A stretch of DNA of 64,000 nucleotides from the NCBI RefSeq assembly GCF_900116375.1, contig NZ_UETB01000010.1, forward strand, positions 62,001 to 126,000, in the 5' to 3' direction. A program made the position numbers and the translations under genes. This document shows, piece after piece, positions 1 to 8,394 of this stretch. The notes below the pieces were generated by a model. That model saw nothing but the letters and a program-made list of their open reading frames with translations. It was not told the origin of the DNA and searched no databases. This stretch comes from Georgenia satyanarayanai. Lineage in GTDB: Bacteria; Actinomycetota; Actinomycetes; Actinomycetales; Actinomycetaceae. Position 1 is the first letter of the stretch, and each line of letters starts with the position of its first letter.

Positions 1-627
1 GTGGACGGCGCCGGTGGCGACGAGCGGGAGGCGCGCCGCGGCGGCGAGCTCGGCGAGGGCGTCGTTGCGGGTGGAGTCGAGCGGGTCGCCGGTGTCGGTG
101 ATCTCGACGGCGACGTTCTCCCGGCCGAAGAGGGCGCTGAGCTCGTCCAGGGCGGCGCGGGCCGCACCAGGACCACCGGTCTCCAGGGCGCGGCGCACCG
201 CCCCCTTGCGGCAGCCGGTGAGGACGAGCCACTGGCCGTCGGCGGCGTCCGCGAGCGCCGGCAGCCGGTAGTCGCTGCGGCCCTTCTCCCCCGTGGCGAG
301 GTGCGCCTCGGCGATGGCGCGGGACAGGCTGCGGTAGCCCTGCGGCCCTCGGGCCAGGGCGAGGAGGTGGGTGCCGGGCGGGTCCATCTGGCCGGTGGCA
401 CGCTCGGCGGCACCGAGGGTGAGCTCGGCGCCGATGACGGCGGGCAGCCCGATCCGGCGGGCGGCCTCGGCGAAGCGGACGACGCCGTACAGACCGTCGT
501 GGTCGGTGACGGCGAGCGCCGACAGGCCGAGGCGGTGCGCCTCGACCGCGAGCTCCTCGGGCTGGTTGGCGCCGTCGAGGAAGCTGAAGGCCGAGTGTGC
601 GTGTAGCTCGGCGTAGCGGGGGGTCAC
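1..627 (-). CDS. dnaE2: Error-prone DNA polymerase III alpha subunit DnaE2 (N-terminal part)
   Basis: The first 209 codons of a C-family DNA polymerase; the rest lies left of the window. The translation opens with a PHP domain: HAHSAFSFLDGA at residues 9-20 is the classical H-x-H-S motif, followed by AVTDHDGLYG and GTHLLALA. DnaE2 works with ImuA and ImuB as the SOS-induced mutasome that copies past DNA damage. I chose the GTG at 627 because GGAGG sits 5 nt upstream and the PHP motif starts directly after it. A near-perfect LexA box lies 13 nt upstream. imuB and imuA are on the same strand at 6.8-9.3 kb, so the usual imuA-imuB-dnaE2 cassette is split here. DnaE1 is the alternative, but the motif spelling and SOS box favour DnaE2. 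Confidence 0.9.
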   Translation of the reverse strand, partial: MTPRYAELHAHSAFSFLDGANQPEELAVEAHRLGLSALAVTDHDGLYGVVRFAEAARRIGLPAVIGAELTLGAAERATGQMDPPGTHLLALARGPQGYRSLSRAIAEAHLATGEKGRSDYRLPALADAADGQWLVLTGCRKGAVRRALETGGPGAARAALDELSALFGRENVAVEITDTGDPLDSTRNDALAELAAAARLPLVATGAVH

Positions 628-639
628 CCCAGCCTCCGG

Positions 640-655
640 TCGTACATGTGTTCGA
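640..655 (-). promoter_or_regulatory. LexA (SOS) box of dnaE2
   Basis: TCGTACATGTGTTCGA matches the actinobacterial SOS box TCGAAC-N4-GTTCGA at all but one conserved position. On the minus strand a -10 hexamer TACACT (660-655) abuts and overlaps it, so bound LexA would block transcription of dnaE2, which starts at 627. Confidence 0.8.
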
Positions 656-709
656 GTGTAGGCCTCACGCGCGGGTGCCCCAACCCGTGCCCCGTGGCGT
701 CCCCCGGAG

Positions 710-715
710 TACCGT
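710..715 (+). promoter_or_regulatory. Leaderless-type -10 element TACCGT
   Basis: TACCGT followed by 6 nt and then the ATG at 722, the usual spacing for an actinobacterial leaderless transcript. No Shine-Dalgarno is present between them. Confidence 0.45.
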
Positions 716-721
716 CGCCTC

Positions 722-931
722 ATGAGCACCGACGACGTCGTCGACCGCGACCAGGCACGCCTCGCCGAGGCCGACAGGGACACACCGCTCTCCCCGGAGA
801 TGGAGATGCTTCGCTTCGCCGGTCCTGCCGGCAGCGGCATCGACGTGCCGGTCCTCGAGACGTGGCAGGAGGTGCCGGTGCCGGGCAGCACGCCGCCGGA
901 CTGGTTCGCCCCGCCCGACGGCGACGACTGA
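722..931 (+). CDS. Small hypothetical acidic protein
   Basis: A 69-residue acidic protein that I do not recognise. It begins MSTDDVVDRDQARLAEADRD and ends PDWFAPPDGDD. It has no signal peptide, membrane segment or cysteine. Support for its being real: an ATG in leaderless position behind TACCGT, good third-position GC, and a same-strand methyltransferase starting 32 nt after its stop. It is divergent from dnaE2, and its promoter region adjoins the LexA box. Function unknown; it could be a small cytosolic accessory protein. Confidence 0.5.
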   Translation: MSTDDVVDRDQARLAEADRDTPLSPEMEMLRFAGPAGSGIDVPVLETWQEVPVPGSTPPDWFAPPDGDD

Positions 932-963
932 CCGACCGGGCCGGACACGCGCGAGGACCGGAG

Positions 964-1542
964 ATGACCGACGACGTCGACCCGCGGGTCCGGGAGGCGA
1001 TGACCGCCGTCGACCGGCGCACGTTCCTCCCTCCGGACCAGCACCGCTTCGCCGACGCCGACCAGCCGCTGGCGATCGGCCACGGCGCCACCTGCTCACA
1101 GCCGAGCACCGTGGCGCGGATGCTCACCCTGCTCGACGCCCGACCTGGTCACCGCGTGCTCGACGTCGGCTCGGGGTCCGGGTGGACGACGGCGATCCTC
1201 GCCCGGCTCGTCGCGCCGGACGGTGAGGTGCTCGGTGTCGAGCTCGAGCCGCCACTCGTCGAGGCGGGACGCGCCAACCTCGCGGCCGCCCGCGCCTCCG
1301 CCCGGATAGAGCCCGCCGTTCCCGGCGAGCTCGGCCTGCCCGGGGACGCGCCCTTCGACCGGGTGCTCGTCTCCGCCGAGGCACGCCGTCTCCCCCGGGC
1401 CCTGGTCGACCAGCTCGCCGACGGCGGCCGCATGGTCATCCCGGTCCGCGGCGAGCTCGTCGTCGCGGACCTCGCCGGTGGGGAGCTGACGACCCGCGCC
1501 TTCGGCAGCTATCGCTTCGTACCGCTGCGGGAACGGACGTAG
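964..1542 (+). CDS. pcm: Protein-L-isoaspartate O-methyltransferase family protein
   Basis: 192 residues. Family members use S-adenosylmethionine to methylate isoaspartyl residues in damaged proteins, allowing repair to aspartate. Visible: the N-terminal start of the fold (DPRVREAMTAVDRRTFLP), the substrate-side ATCSQPSTVARML resembling the family TISQP motif, and the glycine-rich SAM-binding loop VLDVGSGSGWTTAILA at about residues 60-75, followed by the acidic GVELE strand end. The protein is a little shorter than the usual 210 residues. The ATG at 964 is the first start after the preceding small gene. A bidirectional terminator lies directly after the stop. Some actinobacterial homologues act on other substrates, so the exact specificity is inferred. 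Confidence 0.85.
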   Translation: MTDDVDPRVREAMTAVDRRTFLPPDQHRFADADQPLAIGHGATCSQPSTVARMLTLLDARPGHRVLDVGSGSGWTTAILARLVAPDGEVLGVELEPPLVEAGRANLAAARASARIEPAVPGELGLPGDAPFDRVLVSAEARRLPRALVDQLADGGRMVIPVRGELVVADLAGGELTTRAFGSYRFVPLRERT

Positions 1543-1579
1543 CGAGGCCCGCACCCCGGCGGGCGGGGTGCGGGCCTCG
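1543..1579. terminator. Bidirectional terminator hairpin
   Basis: A perfect 15-bp inverted repeat, 1543-1557 pairing with 1565-1579, with a 7-nt loop. It sits between the convergent stops at 1542 (+) and 1590 (-), so it can end transcription from both sides. Confidence 0.85.
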
Positions 1580-1589
1580 GCGCGCCCGG

Positions 1590-3965
1590 TCAGGGGGTGC
1601 GGCGCACACCCAGGGTGTCGGTGCCGTTGCCGTCCCAGTCACCGACGAGGACAGCGTCACCAGAGCGCCCGTAGGTGAGGACCCGGTCGGCGTCCCCGCC
1701 CGCGAGCGTGTTCTTCACGTGGTACGTCGCACCGCGCCGGACGGCGAAGGTGTCGCGGCCGTCCCCGTCCCAGTCACCGGCCAGGGTGGTGTCACCCGGG
1801 CGGCCGTAGCTGAGCACGACGTCGGCGTCGCCACCGGCGATGGCGTTCTTCACGTGGTAGCGGGACCCACGGCGGACCGCGAACGTGTCCGCGCCGTCAC
1901 CGTCCCAGTCGGCCACGACGACCGCGTCGCCCGCGCGGCCGTACTGCACGACGACGTCCGCAGGACCCGACGCCATGGTGTCGCGGACGTGGTACTCCGC
2001 ACCGCGGCGCACCGCGAGGGTGTCGCGCCCGTCGCCGTCCCAGTCACCGACGAGGACGATGTCCCCGGCCCGGCCGTAGACGACGACGCGCTCGGCGTCC
2101 CCGCCGCGAGCGGCGTTGTTGACGTAGAAGCGGTTCCCGCGGCGCACGGTGAGGGTGTCCTCGCCGTCACCGTCCCAGTCGCCCACCAGCACCTCGTCGG
2201 TGTGCCGGCCGTACTGGAAGGCGACGTCGGCGTTGCCACCCGTCCAGCCGTTGGTGAGGAAGAAGCCGTACCGCTGGGCCGGCTCCGGCTCGGGCTCCGG
2301 CTCGCGCTCGGGGAGCACGGCGAGTGCGGCCATCGCCTGACGCAGCACGGCCGCCTGCGCCGCGTCGTCGACGTCGGAGTCGCTGACCTGAGCGACGACG
2401 CGCTCGAGCTGCTCGACGGCGAGGTCGAGCTCGCCGTCGTCGGCGTGCCGCAGGGCATGTCCCGCCGTAGTGGCGAGCTCGACGGCGAGCGCCTCGGGAA
2501 TCCGCCCCTCCCCGGCGAGGTCGCCCACGAGGTAGGCGAGGTCGGAGTACCACGCCTGGTCCACGGCGACGTTCGCCGGCACGTACCCCTGCTCCGCCGC
2601 GTGCTCGGTGGCGGCGGCGACCTGCTCGGCGTACGCCTGGGGCGTGGGGTAGAGCTCGGCGAGCACGTCCTCGGCCAGCGGGACCGAGCTGCCGTCGAGG
2701 AAGCAGAAGCCGGGACCGGAGTTGACGCCGCTGTTGACCCGCACGGGCACGTCCTGCGCCGGCAGGCGGATGCCGCCCTGGGCCAGGCCGAGCTCGTCGC
2801 GGACGATCTCGCCCTCCTCGTCCAGCTCGATCGGGTCCGCCGTCGGCGGCTGGACGCCGTCGGCGACCCACGCGACGGTGTGGTCGTACACCGCGGCCTG
2901 CACCTGGTGCTGGGGCACCCGCGACAGGGAGGGCAGGTCGCAGGTCTGCGGGAGGTCGGGGTGGCCGCCGGGCAGCGTGCCGATGTCGCGCAGGCGCAGC
3001 GGTCCGTAGTCGGTGATGAGCTTCCAGTCGCCGTGCGAGGCGCCGGCCACCTCCCAGGTCCGCAGCACGTCCGAGTCCGGCTGACGCTCGGCCGCCCCGA
3101 GGAGGTTGATCGCGACGTCACCCTCGGAGTTGAGCTTGAACAGGGGCGTGTCGAGGTCGGTGCGCACCTCACCGCCACCGCCGTGCAGGACGACGGCGTC
3201 GAGGATGTCGGTCAGCGGCTGGATGCTGTTGTAGTACGTGTGCAGCCGCCCCGCGGACTGCGAGTGGCCGGTGGCGATGACGTACTCCGGGTCGAGCGGC
3301 CCGAGCGGGTCGGTGCCCGCCGGGTCCCGTAGCGCCTTCACGGCCTGGCTGAACACGTCGTAGGACAGGGTGTCGTCCTCGACGGTGCCGCCGTCGGTGA
3401 GGTCGAGCGCGCCGTAGCGCTCCGGGCTCCACGCCTTGAGGCCGGTGGCCGAGTGCACGCCGGCACGCTGGGCGGAGACGCCGACCCACGTGTAGCCCTC
3501 GCGCATGAGGTGCTCGTGCGTCTGGAACCAGTCGACCTCCTGGTCCCACTGGTTGGAGACGTTGAGCCACTCGGCGATGACGACGCCGTTGAAGTCCTCG
3601 TCGTCAGCCGGGCGGCGGACGACGACACGGGTCGTGTACGGGTGGCCGGTGCTGGTGACGGTCGCGTCGGTGCTCCCGTCGGCGGCGTAGCGGGTGGCCT
3701 CCCCCGAGACGAGGAACTCCTCCTCGACGTAGCCCGCGGCGTTCAGGTCGACGTCGGTGGCGAGGAACGGGTAGCCGTGGCTGGGGTCGCCGACCGGGCT
3801 CGTGCTCCCCAGCGGTCCGGTGACGGTGGGTGCCGGGACGGACTCCCCCACGGCCTGCGACTCCAGCCGCTCGGGCTCGGGTGGGGAGGCGGCGGCGGGT
3901 GGGCCGAGCAGGGCCGGGATGGTGAGGGCGGACGCGGCGACGAGGGCGGCAACGGTGCGGGCCAT
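1590..3965 (-). CDS. Secreted alpha/beta-hydrolase-domain protein with C-terminal WDGDG repeats
   Basis: 791 residues, exported: the first 27 residues form a Sec signal peptide (charged MAR, hydrophobic core, PAAAS cleavage region). Residues about 35-500 read as an alpha/beta hydrolase domain; YVIATGHSQSAGRLHTYYN contains the nucleophile elbow G-H-S-Q-S, with a late GASHGDW histidine. A helical stretch of about 70 residues follows, then a Pro-Glu linker. The last 220 residues are five repeats of about 45 residues with the core VLVGDWDGDGRDTLAVRRG, an FG-GAP/VCBS-like calcium-binding pattern likely to form a beta-propeller or cell-surface module. The ATG at 3965 has GGAG upstream. Substrate unknown. 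It is divergent from the ROK regulator at 4087, which may control it. Confidence 0.8.
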   Translation of the reverse strand: MARTVAALVAASALTIPALLGPPAAASPPEPERLESQAVGESVPAPTVTGPLGSTSPVGDPSHGYPFLATDVDLNAAGYVEEEFLVSGEATRYAADGSTDATVTSTGHPYTTRVVVRRPADDEDFNGVVIAEWLNVSNQWDQEVDWFQTHEHLMREGYTWVGVSAQRAGVHSATGLKAWSPERYGALDLTDGGTVEDDTLSYDVFSQAVKALRDPAGTDPLGPLDPEYVIATGHSQSAGRLHTYYNSIQPLTDILDAVVLHGGGGEVRTDLDTPLFKLNSEGDVAINLLGAAERQPDSDVLRTWEVAGASHGDWKLITDYGPLRLRDIGTLPGGHPDLPQTCDLPSLSRVPQHQVQAAVYDHTVAWVADGVQPPTADPIELDEEGEIVRDELGLAQGGIRLPAQDVPVRVNSGVNSGPGFCFLDGSSVPLAEDVLAELYPTPQAYAEQVAAATEHAAEQGYVPANVAVDQAWYSDLAYLVGDLAGEGRIPEALAVELATTAGHALRHADDGELDLAVEQLERVVAQVSDSDVDDAAQAAVLRQAMAALAVLPEREPEPEPEPAQRYGFFLTNGWTGGNADVAFQYGRHTDEVLVGDWDGDGEDTLTVRRGNRFYVNNAARGGDAERVVVYGRAGDIVLVGDWDGDGRDTLAVRRGAEYHVRDTMASGPADVVVQYGRAGDAVVVADWDGDGADTFAVRRGSRYHVKNAIAGGDADVVLSYGRPGDTTLAGDWDGDGRDTFAVRRGATYHVKNTLAGGDADRVLTYGRSGDAVLVGDWDGNGTDTLGVRRTP
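1593..2241 (-). repeat. In-gene tandem repeat, five units of about 135 bp
   Basis: The 3-prime part of the hydrolase gene repeats about every 135 bases, encoding YGRxGDxVLVGDWDGDGxDT and VRRGxxYHV blocks. The DNA copies are similar enough to invite slippage or recombination. Confidence 0.8.
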
Positions 3966-4086
3966 GGGTGCTCCGGGATCGACGGTGGCCGGGGCCAGTG
4001 TAAATACGGACGCTCCAGAACCTATGAGCGCCCGGAGAGGGTGTCAATGGTTCAATTTCGGCGTAAATGTCGGTACCGTCGTCCCC

Positions 4087-5253
4087 GTGACCGACCTTCG
4101 CGACGCCACCTCCCGCGCCGTCGCCGCCCTGCGCGCGCACGGGCCGATGACGCGCGCCGAGCTCGCCCGGCGCACCGGCCTGCCGAAGTCGACCGTCTCC
4201 GGGGTCACCGCCGCACTCCTGGCGAACGGCACGCTCGAGGAGACCGGTGCGGCGGCGGCGCCGGTCCGGCCCGGCGACCCACGCGCGGGCCGGGGACGGG
4301 GGCGGCCGGGGACGCTCCTCACCCTGGACGCCCGGCGCGGCGAGGTCGTCGGTGTCGAGTTCGGCGCCTCCCACGTGCGCGCCCGGGTGGTCGACGCCGG
4401 GCACGGGCAGGGCCCGGGCGCCGTCCGGCGCCTCCCCCTCGCCTACGGTGCCGGCGACGCCCTGGACGCCACCCTCGACCTCGTTCGTGAGCTGACCGCA
4501 CGCCCGGGCGCGGCCCCGCTGCTCGGTGTCGGGCTCGCCCTCGCCCTGGGTCTGGGGACCTACCGACCGCCCGTGCCGACCAGGCCACGCGGGATGCGCC
4601 AGGGGTGGGAGGACCTCGACCTCCCGGCCGCGCTCGCCGACGCCCTCGGGGTGCCGGTGGTGGCGGACAACGACGCGAACTGCGCGGCGCGCGCGGAGCT
4701 GCTGTGGGGAGCGGCCCGCCCCTACGAGGACCTGGTGCTGGTCAAGCTGCACGCCGGCGTCGGCGGGGCCGTGGTCATCGACCGGCAGGTGCAGACCGGC
4801 CGCCGCGGCGGTGCCGGGGAGTTCGGGCACGTGCCGGTCGACCCGCGCGGGCCGCTGTGCCGGTGCGGGGGCCGGGGGTGCCTCGAGGTGTACGCCGGGG
4901 TGCCGGCCGTGCTCGCGGCGCTGGCCGTCCAGCACGGCCGGCTGCCGACTCCCCGCGAGGTGCTCGAGGGCGCCGCGGCCGGGGACCCGGCGTGCCGCCG
5001 GGCCCTGCGGGACGCCGGGGAGGCGACGGGGCAGGTCGCGGCGTGGCTGTGCAACGCGCTCAACCCCCAGGCGATCGTGCTGACCGGAGCCCTCGCCGGG
5101 GCCGGTGAGCTGCTGGCGGGTCCGGTGCGTGAGTCGGTGGCGCGCACCGCGCTGCCGCTCAACGCCGACGTCGATGTCGTCATCGGGACGCTGGGGCGCG
5201 ACGCCGGCCCGCTGGGGGCTGGCGCACTGGCTCTCGCGTCCGTCCCGGTCTGA
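4087..5253 (+). CDS. ROK-family transcriptional regulator
   Basis: 388 residues. An N-terminal winged helix-turn-helix (MTRAELARRTGLPKSTVSG at about residues 21-39) is fused to a ROK sugar-kinase-like domain, the NagC/XylR architecture: a repressor that senses a sugar or sugar phosphate. In the ROK part, VVADNDANCAARAELLWG is the conserved motif, and GHVPVDPRGPLCRCGGRGC carries the zinc-binding C-x-C-G-x2-G-C signature. The GTG at 4087 begins at the conserved helix. The 121-bp gap to the divergent hydrolase contains two TAAAT-centred segments (4001 and 4064) that could be operator half-sites. An autoregulated ROK/hydrolase pair is likely but inferred. Confidence 0.85.
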   Translation: MTDLRDATSRAVAALRAHGPMTRAELARRTGLPKSTVSGVTAALLANGTLEETGAAAAPVRPGDPRAGRGRGRPGTLLTLDARRGEVVGVEFGASHVRARVVDAGHGQGPGAVRRLPLAYGAGDALDATLDLVRELTARPGAAPLLGVGLALALGLGTYRPPVPTRPRGMRQGWEDLDLPAALADALGVPVVADNDANCAARAELLWGAARPYEDLVLVKLHAGVGGAVVIDRQVQTGRRGGAGEFGHVPVDPRGPLCRCGGRGCLEVYAGVPAVLAALAVQHGRLPTPREVLEGAAAGDPACRRALRDAGEATGQVAAWLCNALNPQAIVLTGALAGAGELLAGPVRESVARTALPLNADVDVVIGTLGRDAGPLGAGALALASVPV

Positions 5254-5295
5254 GGCCCCGGCCAGGGGCGGCGGGCGGGCGGGCCCGCTCCCGGC

Positions 5296-6705
5296 TCAGT
5301 CGTTGCCGACCACCTCGGCGACCGTGCCGCCGGGTGCCCCTTCGGTGACGTCGCCCTCGGAGCGGGCCAGCTCCTCGAGCAGGATGTTGAGGTCCTGGAT
5401 CGGCTGCAGGATGTCGGCCTCGTCGACCCGGTCGGCCGCGTCGGCCTCCACGGTGCCGATCTGTGCCTCCTCGGTGTCGCTGACCCCGCTGCCGAGGCTG
5501 GGCCGGCTGATGAAGAGGATCTCCTCGACGTCGTCCACGACGGTGAGGTCGAGCACCCGGCCGTGCACCCGGTCGGTGGCGGAGCTCGCGTTGCCCTCGA
5601 CGAGGCTGATCCGGGTGCCGGAGAGGGACTCCACCATGAGCGTGTGGCTCAGGGAGCCGGCGGCGAAGCTGTTCGGGTTCGCACTCCCCCGCCGGGTGAC
5701 CAGGATGTCCCCGGCCTGCGGCCGGACACGGTCCCGCAGGAACGCCTCCGCCGCCTGCTGCGCGGTCCGGTCCGTGACCGTGCCGGCGGAGATGCCCTCG
5801 AGCGTCTCCCGCAGCTCGACGAACGGGTTGTCCGTGGCGGTCGAGCTGCGGCTGCGGTGGGTGCCGACGAGCTGGCCTCCGTGCGCGGCGTCGGTCTCGA
5901 TGTCGATGCCGGTGAACTCCGTCGGGTTGGCGACCTTGTAGCCGGACGCCGCGGCCACGCTGTCGCCGCGGATCGCCGCGAGCGCCGACGTCGCGAACCT
6001 CGTGCACCAGGCCGCCGACCCGCCGCCCGTGTAGTCGTCCACCATCGGGCCCGCGTTGCTCCCGGACGTCTCCCAGGAGCCGCCCCGGTGCAGCATGGCG
6101 CCGAGGAGGAACTCCATGCGGGCGACGCCGGCCGCCGCCTGCCCGAGGATCCGGACCTTCTCGGCGACGTCGGGCTGCTGCTGCCGACGGAAGCGCTGCA
6201 CGAGGTCCGGGTACACGTCGAGCTGCTCGCGGGACCACGTGACCAGCGCCTCGACCACCGTCCGCCGCGATCCCGGCGTGCCGGCCCCTGCGACGGCGGC
6301 CCGGTGGGCCGCGAAGTCGGGCAGGCGCCGTACCGCCTGCTCGCGGCGCGCCTCCTCCTGGTTGCCGCGGGCGGTCTCGCGGTCGACGTCCTCGGTGAGG
6401 ACCGGCAGCAGCCGGGTGACGGCCGTGATCGTCTGCTCCAGCTCGGCGTCGGACATGCGCTCGAACACGCTCCGGGCGAAGCACGTCGTGTGGAGCTCGC
6501 GATCGGCGGGGACCAGCCGTTGCACCACGAGGGAGGCAGCGGCCCGGTTCCCGGCGGTTCGCTGGAGCGCGAGGAGCCGCGCCGCCTCCACCACTCGCCG
6601 GCTGCCGGGCACCGGCAGCCGGGTGGGCGCGCTCGACCCGGGGTGCCTCGGCGACGTGACGCGCCGTTCGGCGGCCCGGACAGGGAGGGCACGGGTGAGG
6701 GTCAT
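5296..6705 (-). CDS. LQRTAGN-motif protein with CHAP-like amidase domain (possible eCIS-type cargo)
   Basis: 469 residues. Near residues 44-56 is RLLALQRTAGNRAAASL, the short LQRxAGN motif known from proteins linked to extracellular contractile injection systems and DUF4157 toxins. The middle is helical. The C-terminal half resembles a CHAP/NlpC-type cysteine peptidase: SAAWCTRFA supplies the cysteine (about residue 233), and SLSHTLMVESLSG with LVEGN supplies the histidine and following strand (about residue 353). DILVTRRG is typical of the strand before the histidine. I see no sheath, tube or spike genes in the window, so it would be an orphan cargo. It converges on the ROK gene. Peptidoglycan hydrolysis is inferred from fold motifs only. 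Confidence 0.6.
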   Translation of the reverse strand: MTLTRALPVRAAERRVTSPRHPGSSAPTRLPVPGSRRVVEAARLLALQRTAGNRAAASLVVQRLVPADRELHTTCFARSVFERMSDAELEQTITAVTRLLPVLTEDVDRETARGNQEEARREQAVRRLPDFAAHRAAVAGAGTPGSRRTVVEALVTWSREQLDVYPDLVQRFRRQQQPDVAEKVRILGQAAAGVARMEFLLGAMLHRGGSWETSGSNAGPMVDDYTGGGSAAWCTRFATSALAAIRGDSVAAASGYKVANPTEFTGIDIETDAAHGGQLVGTHRSRSSTATDNPFVELRETLEGISAGTVTDRTAQQAAEAFLRDRVRPQAGDILVTRRGSANPNSFAAGSLSHTLMVESLSGTRISLVEGNASSATDRVHGRVLDLTVVDDVEEILFISRPSLGSGVSDTEEAQIGTVEADAADRVDEADILQPIQDLNILLEELARSEGDVTEGAPGGTVAEVVGND

Positions 6706-6789
6706 GACGTGACCACGCTACGCCGGTCGCCCGGCCTGAGCGGTCAGCCGCCGGGCAGTCTGCGCTGCCCGATCGGGCATCCGTGACGG

Positions 6790-8394
6790 TCAGTCGTACA
6801 GACCCTCCACCCACCACTGGCCCGACTCGAGGGCGAGGAGCTGGGCGACGCCGTCGGACAGGGCCACCTGCAGCCAGGCGCGCCGGCGCCCCATGCCCCA
6901 CCAGCGCTCCCACATCGGCCACGGGCCGGCCCAGCCGACGACCTCCCGGCTCCCGTCGTCGTCGACCACCCGGGCGGGCTCGCCGCTGAGCCGCACGCGT
7001 CCGTCCACCGTGACCGGGGTGCCGGCGGCGTCGAGGACGACGACGGCGCGCCGCTCGTCCAGGAGGGTGGCCGGGGCGGGGTCGGGCAGCCGGCCGGGCC
7101 AGGGCGCGTCGGGACGCAGCACGGGCACGGGGTCGTCACCCCAGGCGACCAGCCGCACCCGGGTGCGAGGGTCGCGCCCGCCCTGGAGGACGGGCACGAG
7201 CACGCCCTCGGCGCCGAGCAGGCCCTGCACGCGCAGCGCGGCCCGCTCGGCCTGCACCTCCCCGCGCCCGCGGCGGCCCCACAGGCCCTCGCTCACCACA
7301 CCGGCCGGGCTGATCTCCTGGGCGAGCAGCTCGAGGTGGACGAGGGGCGCGCTGGGCGGGCGGGCGCTGCGGCCCGAGAGCCAGCCGTCCAGCTGCCAGC
7401 GCACGCGGTCGGTGAGGTCGGTGGGGCTGGGGGCGACGTCCAGGCGCCAGGTGCGGGCCAGCTCGGTACCGTCCTCGGTGCGGGCGAGCACCTGGACGCG
7501 CCCGCACACGACGCCGCGGCGCTGCAGCCGCTCGGCGAGCTCCTCGGCCAGGGCGCGGGCGGCGAAGGCGGCGACGTCGGAGCGGGCGGCGGGCGGGTCG
7601 AGGTCGGTGCGCACGGTGACGTCCTGCTCGGGGCGGCGGGGCGCCGGGACGGAGACGTCCCCGCCGCGGGCGAGGCGGTGGGCGAGCAGCCCGAGGCTGC
7701 CGAAGCGGGCGGCGACGTCCCCCGGGGCCAGGGCAGCGAGCGCCCCGAGGGTGCGCAGCCCGAGCCGGCGCAGCAGGTCGGTGAGCTCGGCGAGCTCGGC
7801 GCGCCGCTCGCGGGTGGTGGCGGCGAGCTCGAGGCGGCGCACGTCCTGCGGGGCGAGGAAGGCCGGCCCCTGCCCGGACGGCACGACGATCCCGGCCCGG
7901 GCGGCGAGCAGCGCCGCGAGCAGGCCGTCGGCCACCCCCACCTGGCACTCGGCGCCGGTGTCCTCCGCGACCGCCCCGACGAGCAGCTCGGCCAGTGCCT
8001 CCTCACTGCCCGCGTGACGGGCCGGGCCGCGGGCGGCCATGAGCAGCACCCCGGGACGGGCGACCTCGACGCCCGCGACGACGTCCTCGACCGCCTGGAC
8101 GAGCGGCTCGAAGGCCCGGGCGTCACGGTTCTCGTCCGCGGCCAGCAGGACGAGCCCGGGGCACAGCCCCTGGGCGGTGCGCCGCCGCATCCCCTGCCGC
8201 ACGCCCTCCGCGCGGGCGGCCGCCGAGCAGACGAGGATGCCGCGGGAGTCGTGGACGGCGACCGGCTCGTGGCTGCCGACGGCGCCCTCGGCGACGGCGG
8301 CGGCCACCGGCCAGTCCGGCACCCACAGCACCGCCCGGCGCAGGGCCGACACCCCGGCTCCCGCCTGCGCCGGGCCCGCGGTGGGCGCCGTCAT
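6790..8394 (-). CDS. imuB: ImuB, non-catalytic Y-family polymerase homologue
   Basis: 534 residues. ImuB is the adaptor of the DnaE2 mutasome: it has the Y-family fold, binds the sliding clamp and recruits DnaE2 and ImuA. The N-terminus RRAVLWVPDWPVAAAV aligns with the polymerase palm start but lacks the DxD metal ligands, and the second acidic motif is also absent, as expected for ImuB. A helix-hairpin-helix region, DLLRRLGLRTLGALAALAPGDV, is clear. GLWG near residue 370 may be the degenerate clamp-binding motif. The C-terminus WWVEGLYD is characteristic of the family. Its ATG overlaps the imuA stop (TGATG at 8396-8392), indicating translational coupling. Confidence 0.9.
   Translation of the reverse strand: MTAPTAGPAQAGAGVSALRRAVLWVPDWPVAAAVAEGAVGSHEPVAVHDSRGILVCSAAARAEGVRQGMRRRTAQGLCPGLVLLAADENRDARAFEPLVQAVEDVVAGVEVARPGVLLMAARGPARHAGSEEALAELLVGAVAEDTGAECQVGVADGLLAALLAARAGIVVPSGQGPAFLAPQDVRRLELAATTRERRAELAELTDLLRRLGLRTLGALAALAPGDVAARFGSLGLLAHRLARGGDVSVPAPRRPEQDVTVRTDLDPPAARSDVAAFAARALAEELAERLQRRGVVCGRVQVLARTEDGTELARTWRLDVAPSPTDLTDRVRWQLDGWLSGRSARPPSAPLVHLELLAQEISPAGVVSEGLWGRRGRGEVQAERAALRVQGLLGAEGVLVPVLQGGRDPRTRVRLVAWGDDPVPVLRPDAPWPGRLPDPAPATLLDERRAVVVLDAAGTPVTVDGRVRLSGEPARVVDDDGSREVVGWAGPWPMWERWWGMGRRRAWLQVALSDGVAQLLALESGQWWVEGLYD

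Noticed and set aside
1719-3332. Long plus-strand frame of 537 codons opposite the secreted hydrolase
   Set aside because: A GC-rich shadow: Val/Gly/Asp/Arg-rich, no motif, while the minus strand has a signal peptide, nucleophile elbow and repeats.
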